Origin: Aminipila sp051883075
GTDB taxonomy: Bacteria; Bacillota; Clostridia; Peptostreptococcales; Anaerovoracaceae
Length of the DNA: 9,028 bases
Assembly (NCBI GenBank): GCA_051883075.1
Contig: JBJETA010000130.1
Span: 1 to 9,028, forward strand
Direction of reading: 5' to 3'
Numbering within the stretch: position 1 is the stretch's first letter; every line of letters begins with the position of its first letter. The position numbers and the translations under genes were made by a program. Under the pieces are notes generated by a model. That model was given only the letters and a program-made list of their open reading frames with translations, was not told the origin of the DNA and did not search any database. Positions 1 to 5,038 of this stretch are shown piece after piece.

Positions 1-11
1 AAATTCTCCAT
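1..11 (-). CDS. 5' end of an unidentified gene (partial)
   Basis: Only the first three codons (Met-Glu-Asn) and part of a fourth are inside the window. The case for a real start is the context: a strong Shine-Dalgarno sequence AAGGGGG (minus strand, 18-24) lies 6 bases before an ATG at 9-11, and two promoter-like sequences precede it. The gene is downstream of rnhB, where clostridial genomes often carry yraN or other housekeeping genes, but three codons do not allow identification. Confidence 0.5.
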
Positions 12-24
12 ATCTTTCCCCCTT

Positions 25-53
25 ATTATATAATCTTGAGCAGGCATTATCAA
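25..53 (-). promoter_or_regulatory. Proximal sigma-A-like promoter of the left-edge gene
   Basis: On the minus strand a -35 box TTGATA (48-53) and a consensus -10 box TATAAT (25-30) are separated by exactly 17 bases. Transcription would be expected to begin around 17-19, inside the Shine-Dalgarno sequence of the downstream ATG, so a message from this promoter would be almost leaderless. Either it is used that way or it is a fortuitous match. Confidence 0.4.
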
Positions 54-71
54 CGGGTTTTAATTTTACAT

Positions 72-100
72 ATTTTACCATATAAAGAATTTTATTGCAA
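72..100 (-). promoter_or_regulatory. Distal sigma-A promoter of the left-edge gene
   Basis: On the minus strand TTGCAA (95-100) and TAAAAT (72-77) are separated by 17 bases. Predicted initiation near 65 gives a leader of about 55 bases that keeps the ribosome binding site at 18-24 intact, so this is the more likely productive promoter. It lies in the AT-rich gap downstream of the rnhB stop codon. Confidence 0.55.
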
Positions 101-146
101 CTTTTATTTCAAATCTTATATATAAATGCTCGATGAAATTGCGTAC

Positions 147-869
147 CTAAAGCATTTTTCCTCTTTCTTCCGCATATTTGCGCAAAAATGATTTTCTGTG
201 TATCGAGCAGATACCGACATTGTCCAGACCTTCATAGTGTGCTTTTGTTCCATATCCCTTATTTTTCTCAAAACCGTATGCCGGAAATTCCTTTGCATAC
301 TCAACCATCATTCTGTCCCTTGTGACCTTTGCTATTATCGAAGCCGCAGCTATGGATACACTCTGTGTGTCACCCTTTATTATTCCTGTCTGGGGAATGT
401 CCACATTTTTCAAAGTCAAAGCATCAATCAATATATGCTGTATCACATTTTCCCTTTTTTCATTTTCGTTTGCTGAGACAGAAAAACCGAGGCTCGCCCG
501 CAGCTGCTCATCTGCTGCCTTTACAGCCTTTTCCATTGCCTCTTTTGTTGCTTCTAATATGTTTATTTCATCAATTCGGGTATTATCAGACATGCCTATG
601 CCGCAGGCAAGTGCCTTTTCTTTGATAATGTCAAAAAGCTGTTCCCTCTTCTTTTCCGAAAGCTTCTTGGAATCGTCTATACCAAGAACATCAAAGTCCT
701 GTGGCAGAACGACACAAGCCGTAACAACAGGGCCGGCAAGAGGCCCTCTGCCAACTTCATCAACTCCCGCCACATATTTTAGTCCCTGCGCATAGAGGTC
801 GTTTTCATATTTTTTCATAAGCACAAGCTTTTCTTTCAAAAGTGCTTCTCGTTCTGCTTTTGTTGCCAT
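147..869 (-). CDS. rnhB: Ribonuclease HII
   Basis: RNase HII cleaves the RNA strand of RNA-DNA hybrids and removes single misincorporated ribonucleotides in the cytoplasm. The motif GVDEVGRGPLAGPVV lies near the N-terminus. The DEDD catalytic set is visible as D37 and E38 (in DEVGRG), D149 (in ILIDA) and D185 (in KVTRD), with KGD at 166-168, GYGT near 206 and IHRKSF near 223, in 240-residue numbering. I chose the ATG at 867-869 because AGGTG (875-879) lies 5 bases upstream; the GTG two codons earlier (873-875) would overlap that site. A segment of about 20 residues (roughly 124-144, rich in Glu and Asn) looks inserted compared with E. coli RnhB. The gene begins 22 bases after ylqF, a conserved Firmicutes arrangement. 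No hairpin terminator is seen after the stop. Confidence 0.96.
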   Translation of the reverse strand: MATKAEREALLKEKLVLMKKYENDLYAQGLKYVAGVDEVGRGPLAGPVVTACVVLPQDFDVLGIDDSKKLSEKKREQLFDIIKEKALACGIGMSDNTRIDEINILEATKEAMEKAVKAADEQLRASLGFSVSANENEKRENVIQHILIDALTLKNVDIPQTGIIKGDTQSVSIAAASIIAKVTRDRMMVEYAKEFPAYGFEKNKGYGTKAHYEGLDNVGICSIHRKSFLRKYAEERGKML

Positions 870-891
870 TTCCACACCTGCTTAAATAAAA

Positions 892-1728
892 TTAAGCTCT
901 TTCAAGCGTAATTTTCCCTATAGTTCCGGATCTGAATTCGTCCAAAACAGTTCTGCCCGTTCTTTCATAATCTATTCTCTTTCCCGACATGATAAAGCCA
1001 CGCTTCTGCGCAATCATTTCCATGGTTTCAAGCGGAGTTTCTCCCAGCTCCTCCAGCTTGTACCTTGTCATCAGCTCATCGGGATATTCTTCCTGAAGCT
1101 CTTTGATAAGCTCAAGTGCAAGTGAAGCTATGTCCATGGTTTCATCCCTTATGGAACCGCAGAATGCCAGGTTAAGACCAACCTGCGGGTCTTCAAATTT
1201 AGGCCATAATATGCCCGGAGTATCCAGAAGCTGCATGCCGTTTGCCAGAGTCAGCCATTGTTTTCCTCTTGTAACGCCCGGTCTGTCCCCTGTTTTGGCG
1301 CTCTTTTTGCCCAAAAGTCTGTTTATAAGTGAGGACTTTCCCACATTCGGAACCCCTACTATCATCATGCGCAGAGTTCTCTTTCTTGCCAGTTCTTCAT
1401 TTCTCTTATCCTGATATTTTTCCAGAAGTCTGAGAAGATTCTGCACTCCCGCACCGCTCATGCAGTTCATTGCCACTACAAAATGGCCCTCATTTTTGTA
1501 AAGCTCCGTCCATTTCTCGTTTTCCGCGCTGTCTGCCAGGTCAACCTTGTTCAGAACAATTACTCTCTGCTTTCCCCCGACTATATCGTTTATAATCGGA
1601 TTTCTGCTTGATTCGGGGATTCTTGCATCTATAACTTCTATAACTATATCAACCATTTTGAGATTTGCCTGAATCAGCTCTCTTGTTTTTTTCATGTGTC
1701 CGGGATACCAGTTAATGTTTTCTATCAT
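892..1728 (-). CDS. rbgA: Ribosome biogenesis GTPase YlqF/RbgA
   Basis: This is a circularly permuted GTPase that assists late assembly of the 50S subunit. The motif order proves the permutation: G4 NKVD at 60-63 and a G5-like NCMSGAG at 88-94 come before the P-loop GVPNVGKSS (125-133), G2 Thr153 in GVTRG, and G3 DTPG (169-172). The N-terminus INWYPGHMKKT is characteristic of the YlqF/RbgA/MTG1 family, and 278 residues is a normal length. The ATG at 1726-1728 is preceded by AAGGGAG with 8 bases spacing. The gene follows rplS but lies beyond a strong terminator, and no convincing promoter is visible in the gap. It is probably expressed by read-through at a lower level than L19. rnhB follows 22 bases later. 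Confidence 0.95.
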   Translation of the reverse strand: MIENINWYPGHMKKTRELIQANLKMVDIVIEVIDARIPESSRNPIINDIVGGKQRVIVLNKVDLADSAENEKWTELYKNEGHFVVAMNCMSGAGVQNLLRLLEKYQDKRNEELARKRTLRMMIVGVPNVGKSSLINRLLGKKSAKTGDRPGVTRGKQWLTLANGMQLLDTPGILWPKFEDPQVGLNLAFCGSIRDETMDIASLALELIKELQEEYPDELMTRYKLEELGETPLETMEMIAQKRGFIMSGKRIDYERTGRTVLDEFRSGTIGKITLERA

Positions 1729-1748
1729 TTGTATTTCTCCCTTCTTTT

Positions 1749-1796
1749 ACATCGGCTCGTTCCTCGCCGTGTTAGCTCCTTGCAGTCGGTTTCTGC
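1749..1796 (-). other. Structured intergenic stretch ahead of rbgA
   Basis: Between the rplS terminator and rbgA the minus strand can form two small hairpins. One has 4-base GCAG/CTGC arms (1782-1796). The other pairs CGGC with GCCG around a 9-base loop, extended by three more pairs across a one-base bulge (1749-1772). The stretch is richer in GC than the other intergenic gaps here. A 24-codon ORF (1725-1799) runs through it and its TGA overlaps the rbgA ATG, but it has no ribosome binding site. It may be a dispersed intergenic element or part of an untranslated leader. Confidence 0.3.
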
Positions 1797-1803
1797 CATA
1801 CGT

Positions 1804-1834
1804 AAAAAAATAAGGGAACCGCACTGGTTCCCTT
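1804..1834 (-). terminator. Rho-independent terminator of rplS
   Basis: A perfect 9-base-pair stem (AAGGGAACC at 1812-1820 pairing with GGTTCCCTT at 1826-1834) closes a 5-base loop. On the minus strand it is followed by A and then seven T residues (1804-1810). It starts 11 bases beyond the rplS stop codon. It would separate high-level rplS transcription from rbgA and rnhB, which must then rely on read-through. Confidence 0.92.
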
Positions 1835-1845
1835 GATTTTTCAAA

Positions 1846-2184
1846 CTATCTGCTCTTAATCTTAGCAGCCTTACCTGTTCTTTCTCTCATGTAGTTCAGC
1901 TTAGCTCTTCTTACTCTACCTTCTCTTACTACTTCGATCTTATCAATCTTAGGTGAGTTGATAGGGAAAGTCTTTTCTACACCAACACCGGAAGCAATTC
2001 TTCTTACAGTGAAAGTCTTGCTGATTCCGCCGTTCTGCATCTTTAATACGAAACCTTCGAAAATCTGGATTCTTTCTCTGTTACCTTCCTTAATCTTGAT
2101 GTGAACCTTAACTGTGTCACCTACTTTGAACTGAGGTAAATCGTTTCTCTTGTACTCTTCAGTAATTGCCTGAATAACGTTCAT
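1846..2184 (-). CDS. rplS: 50S ribosomal protein L19
   Basis: L19 sits at the interface of the 30S and 50S subunits. The 112-residue length matches the family (about 115). The conserved core VGDTVKVHIKIKEGNRERIQ (21-40), the FEGFV segment, and the C-terminal family signature around VVREGRVRRAKLNYMRERTG (85-104) are all present. The ATG at 2182-2184 is preceded by AAGGAAG with 8 bases spacing. In many bacteria rplS closes an rpsP-rimM-trmD-rplS operon. Here the upstream neighbour is instead a lipoprotein gene, and rplS has its own near-consensus promoter, a foldable leader and an immediate terminator, so it is essentially monocistronic with some read-through into rbgA. Confidence 0.98.
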   Translation of the reverse strand: MNVIQAITEEYKRNDLPQFKVGDTVKVHIKIKEGNRERIQIFEGFVLKMQNGGISKTFTVRRIASGVGVEKTFPINSPKIDKIEVVREGRVRRAKLNYMRERTGKAAKIKSR

Positions 2185-2281
2185 AATTCTATCTTCCTTT
2201 CCATGACGTTCGTGGCAAGTTTAATTTTAAGACCTTGTATCTCAACATTTTAAAATGTCCAGAGGAACGCCCGTAATAACC
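2185..2281 (-). promoter_or_regulatory. Structured 5' leader of rplS, possible L19 autoregulatory RNA
   Basis: Predicted initiation near 2281 leaves about 97 untranslated bases. An outer helix pairs GGCGUUC (2265-2271) with GAACGUC (2205-2211): seven pairs including one G-U, extended inward by UGG/CCA across a small internal loop. Inside lies the perfect palindrome at 2245-2258 (stem ACAUU/AAUGU, loop UUAA), which competes with an alternative AUUUUAA/UUAAAAU pairing further downstream. The outer helix ends about 10 bases before the Shine-Dalgarno sequence. Rfam describes an L19 leader in Firmicutes; I infer the same role here but cannot align to that model. Confidence 0.5.
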
Positions 2282-2287
2282 TAAATA

Positions 2288-2316
2288 ATTATATTATAAC
2301 AGTTCCTGTTTGGCAA
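2288..2316 (-). promoter_or_regulatory. Sigma-A promoter of rplS
   Basis: On the minus strand TTGCCA (2311-2316) and the consensus TATAAT (2288-2293) are separated by exactly 17 bases. A second TATAAT overlaps in the spacer (2293-2298) but gives only a 12-base spacing. The -35 box lies just 8 bases below the stop codon of the preceding lipoprotein gene, with no terminator between, so read-through from that gene can add to rplS transcription. Confidence 0.85.
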
Positions 2317-2323
2317 GCTTTTT

Positions 2324-4012
2324 TTACTTAAATATCGAAAGATTTTCGCAGCCTATTTCGCTGTATTTCAGGCAGTACACACCTGTCGTGAAAATATATG
2401 AGTTTTCACTGAACGGACAGTCTTCTCCGTAAATCTCCCGGAATATTTCTTCTCCTTTTGAAAAGTTCTCTGCCGAAAAGCTCATATATGTGCCGCTCAG
2501 GGACATTCCAGAGATATTGTCATACATCTTGTCAACAAACCTTAAGTCCTTTTCTTTATTTTCCCCTTCACCGAAAACATAATCCTTTAAAGCTTCATCC
2601 TCCGAAATCCATCCCGAATTTTCTTCAAAGGTTCTTTGAACGGCTTTCACCATCGCCTCTTTAACCAGTTTTTCGCAGTCCTCCCTGTTTTTGAAAAAAT
2701 CCGCAGGCTCCATCTTTTTACTGTCACTTTTCCTGTATACAGACTGCGTGCTTTTATTTTTATCAAAATATGTTATCGTATCATCCCATGATGATTGATG
2801 ACCTGTCACCGAAGCATATATGCTTTCTTCATAGTTTATGTAGCCGCCAAACGCAGACACATTTACAGTTTTCATGCAGCTTCCGTAGCAGTTTTCCCTG
2901 CTGCACTCTTCAGCAGCCTGCCTGTAATATTTTTTCAGTTCCTTATCAATCCCCTGAAAACCCTTGGCAGAAAAAGCTTCGATTTTTTCCTGAATAAATT
3001 CCGGAGTTGTGGATCTGTAGCTGCCTCTCACCATCATTTCCACACCGTCTTCATTTTCATAAGAATATATTCTTTTCTCCTCACCGCTCACATCAGCTAT
3101 AAGACATTTGGCTAAAGGTTCATCACTTTCATAAATATCTTCACTTCCGGAAAAATAGTTTTCAGTAAGATAAATGTTTTCACCCCACGGTATGCTGATT
3201 GAATACGAGTTCATATTTGTCTGAAATTCAGGTGTCTCATAATCCATAACCAGATTTATATAAGAATCATTCAGGTAAAATTTCTGCTCCGTATCAAGCC
3301 TTTCAAAAGGCTTTGTCTGAATTAATGTCCCATATATATCCTCTCCCTGCTCCTCTTGAGCATTATTTTCAGAAAGAAAATCTTTAACGGAATCATTTAG
3401 GTATTTATATGCCTCTTCATCACCGAAAATCTCCGAGAAACCAATTTCCTCTCCTGTATTCAAATCAAAGTTTATAGTTTCGGTCTGTGAAAAATAGACA
3501 TCATCACCCTTTTCTCCATCGCTTTCATTTCTGTAGCCTGCATTTCTTTCCATTACCACGGACAGCACATTGTTGCAGTTAAAGCTCTGATACGTATAGA
3601 TATTTTCATTCAGAAGCTGTTTTTCATCACCAAGCAGGATTTTTATGCCCCTGTATGCAGGCAGACTTCCCACACATTCTTTAAACTTTTCGGCGATTCT
3701 GTCATTTATCTTTTTCTCAACAGCCTTATCCTTAAGCCCCGAAACCTTCAGTATGCTGTATTCGCTGTAAAAGTCTCCGCCTTCATCTGCCTCAGCCTCC
3801 AATGGATTTCCTTCTGCATCAACCATAAACCTTTCAAATTTCAAAGGGTTTTCAACTATGTAGTTTTTATGTTCCTTATGCTTCAGAAATCCGGAAGCAA
3901 CTTCTCCCGGCTGTTCATTTCCCGCACAACCCGATACCGCAAGTGCCCCGATAATGACCAGGCTTAAAAAGCAGCTTATTCTTTTTTTATTTTTCAATCG
4001 GAATATATCCAT
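2324..4012 (-). CDS. Large lipoprotein with two DUF3298/RsiV-like modules
   Basis: Function is unknown. The ATG at 4010-4012 gives 562 residues: a basic n-region (LKNKKR), a hydrophobic stretch and a lipobox AVSGC with the lipid-bearing Cys29, so the protein should be anchored outside the membrane. I preferred this start because AGGGTGG (4022-4028) lies 9 bases upstream; an ATG nine codons earlier (4037-4039) has no ribosome binding site. Residues about 82-283 resemble DUF3298 as seen in RsiV-type proteins: INFDLNTGEEIGFSEIFGDE, then FYLNDSYINLVMDY, then a SISIPW strand. Residues about 318-562 look like a diverged second copy, with ITYFDKNKSTQSVYRKSD and MEPADFF in the equivalent place. The mature protein has ten further cysteines, including a CX4CX3C cluster at 370-379. 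The gene overlaps the upstream solute-binding lipoprotein gene by 26 bases in another frame, indicating translational coupling. There is no membrane-spanning anti-sigma domain and no sigma factor gene nearby, so an RsiV role is not supported. Confidence 0.8.
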   Translation of the reverse strand: MDIFRLKNKKRISCFLSLVIIGALAVSGCAGNEQPGEVASGFLKHKEHKNYIVENPLKFERFMVDAEGNPLEAEADEGGDFYSEYSILKVSGLKDKAVEKKINDRIAEKFKECVGSLPAYRGIKILLGDEKQLLNENIYTYQSFNCNNVLSVVMERNAGYRNESDGEKGDDVYFSQTETINFDLNTGEEIGFSEIFGDEEAYKYLNDSVKDFLSENNAQEEQGEDIYGTLIQTKPFERLDTEQKFYLNDSYINLVMDYETPEFQTNMNSYSISIPWGENIYLTENYFSGSEDIYESDEPLAKCLIADVSGEEKRIYSYENEDGVEMMVRGSYRSTTPEFIQEKIEAFSAKGFQGIDKELKKYYRQAAEECSRENCYGSCMKTVNVSAFGGYINYEESIYASVTGHQSSWDDTITYFDKNKSTQSVYRKSDSKKMEPADFFKNREDCEKLVKEAMVKAVQRTFEENSGWISEDEALKDYVFGEGENKEKDLRFVDKMYDNISGMSLSGTYMSFSAENFSKGEEIFREIYGEDCPFSENSYIFTTGVYCLKYSEIGCENLSIFK

Positions 4013-4928
4013 TTTCTCTCGCCACCCTTTTACCTTCATCGGAAAGAACCCATTTTATAATGTCCCTTACAGGACTGTCTGCAGCAGTTTCTTTATTTAT
4101 AACCATAAGTGAAGGATTTATGATAGGATAAGTTCCGTTTCCTATGGTTTCGTCACTCGGAGCTATACCGTCTATCTGAACCAGCTTTATTTCATCAGAA
4201 TTGTGCATATTTGCCACATAATAGTAATACGAGTATCCGATTGCACCTTCTGAATTTTCATAGTTTGCCACAGCATCTATGATTTCTCCCATAGTTTCAA
4301 TCTTCATTTCCGTAGGAGCCTCCATGATTTCATCTTCAGGAATTACATATTTATAAATTCCTGTCTGGCTTCCCGAGTTGTTAGGTCTCTGATACGGAAC
4401 TATTTCAACATCATCTCCGCCGACCTCTTTCCAGTTTGTAATCTTTCCGGCATAAATATCATGAAGCTGTTCTACTGACAGGCTGTCCACCGGATTATCC
4501 TTATTTACGAAAAAAACAAATCCGCCGTTCAAAAAAGGAACCGTTTCAAATTCCACTCCGGCCTCAGCCGCCATTTCCTGCTGTTCGCTTGAAGGCATGG
4601 AACAGAATATCATGTCTGCCTTACCCGCTATGAGATTTTCATACGCACCGTCAGTCTTGCTGCACAAGGTGTACTGTCTTGCCTCTGACACATCCATCCC
4701 TAAAAGCTCTGCAGCCATAGCCTCATAGTAAGGCGCCAGTGCCGTAGCCCCGTCTATAACAGGCAGTGTTTCAGCCGTAAAGCTTAGCCCTATGCCGTTA
4801 TCCCTGCTGTTTTCCTCATTTTTCGCATCGCTCTTATCCGCACTGCATCCTACGCTAAAAAACGCCGCCATGACAGTCACAAAAACAAGAAGCACCGCTA
4901 AATACTTTCTTTCTTTTAAATTTCCCAT
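3987..4928 (-). CDS. PstS-like phosphate-type solute-binding lipoprotein
   Basis: A 313-residue extracellular solute-binding protein of the type 2 periplasmic-binding fold, closest to PstS in motif order: VIDGATALAPYY (57-68), the hinge-region DNPVDSLSVEQLHDIYAGKI (144-163) with TNWKEVGG, RPNNSGSQTG (181-190), and the C-terminal YPIINPSLMVINK followed by WVLSDEGKRVARENGYIPI. The ATG at 4926-4928 is strongly preferred because AAGGAGG lies 8 bases upstream and the product begins with a lipoprotein signal ending SVGC (Cys28). A longer reading frame from 4982 would start inside the xerD terminator. No pstCAB or phoU genes are in the window, so transport is doubtful; sensing or ligand capture for the overlapping downstream lipoprotein is an alternative. 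The PstS fold call is firm, the ligand is not. Confidence 0.85.
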   Translation of the reverse strand: MGNLKERKYLAVLLVFVTVMAAFFSVGCSADKSDAKNEENSRDNGIGLSFTAETLPVIDGATALAPYYEAMAAELLGMDVSEARQYTLCSKTDGAYENLIAGKADMIFCSMPSSEQQEMAAEAGVEFETVPFLNGGFVFFVNKDNPVDSLSVEQLHDIYAGKITNWKEVGGDDVEIVPYQRPNNSGSQTGIYKYVIPEDEIMEAPTEMKIETMGEIIDAVANYENSEGAIGYSYYYYVANMHNSDEIKLVQIDGIAPSDETIGNGTYPIINPSLMVINKETAADSPVRDIIKWVLSDEGKRVARENGYIPIEK

Positions 4929-4936
4929 AAAATCTT

Positions 4937-4943
4937 CCTCCTT
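4937..4943 (-). promoter_or_regulatory. Ribosome binding site that sets the PstS-like start
   Basis: On the minus strand AAGGAGG, the full anti-16S match, is 8 bases before the ATG at 4926-4928. It shows that the 18 extra residues of the longer open frame are not translated. Confidence 0.9.
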
Positions 4944-4953
4944 TATGTGTACG

Positions 4954-4982
4954 ATTGTAACAAAAAAATAAAGCATCAGCAA
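4954..4982 (-). promoter_or_regulatory. Possible sigma-A promoter of the lipoprotein pair
   Basis: On the minus strand TACAAT (4954-4959) is a good -10 box, and TTGCTG (4977-4982) lies 17 bases upstream as a weak -35 box. The -35 box falls inside the 3' arm of the xerD terminator hairpin, so the two elements share sequence. Initiation near 4947 gives a short leader of about 20 bases containing the ribosome binding site. Confidence 0.5.
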
Positions 4983-5013
4983 TATGAATCATAATTCAAT
5001 ATACCAATGCTTT
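4962..5013 (-). terminator. Rho-independent terminator of xerD
   Basis: The minus strand forms a long stem-loop (4970-5013). AAAGCAT/ATGCTTT at the base is perfect, the middle contains wobbles and about three mismatches, the upper part pairs TGAAT with ATTCA, and the loop is TATG. The hairpin is followed by A and seven T residues (4962-4969). It begins 25 bases after the xerD stop codon and isolates xerD from the lipoprotein genes. Confidence 0.85.
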
Positions 5014-5038
5014 TACTGTTTTATGTTATTCTTTCTTC

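Noticed and set aside
322..795. Long plus-strand open frame opposite rnhB
   Set aside because: It is the antisense shadow of rnhB, with no ribosome binding site and low-complexity Ser/Ala/Phe composition, while the minus strand has an intact catalytic motif set.
2299..2324. Terminator after the DUF3298-like lipoprotein gene
   Set aside because: The only hairpin (AACAG/CTGTT) lies in the rplS promoter spacer and has a 5-pair stem; the A-run next to the stop is on the wrong side for a terminator.
2324..4012. RsiV anti-sigma factor
   Set aside because: There is no cytoplasmic sigma-binding domain followed by a single membrane segment, and no sigma factor gene nearby; a lipobox anchors the protein outside the membrane.
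4013..4039. Earlier ATG for the DUF3298-like lipoprotein
   Set aside because: It has no ribosome binding site and adds nine residues ahead of a normal signal peptide; the ATG at 4010-4012 has AGGGTGG upstream.
4929..4982. N-terminal extension of the PstS-like protein
   Set aside because: The extra 18 codons would start inside the xerD terminator and place hydrophobic residues before a complete lipoprotein signal; AAGGAGG points to the internal ATG.
5010..5035. A dif-like site next to xerD (TTATGTTAT resembles the XerD half-site)
   Set aside because: No matching XerC half-site lies at the correct distance, and the stretch is part of the AT-rich xerD tail and terminator.
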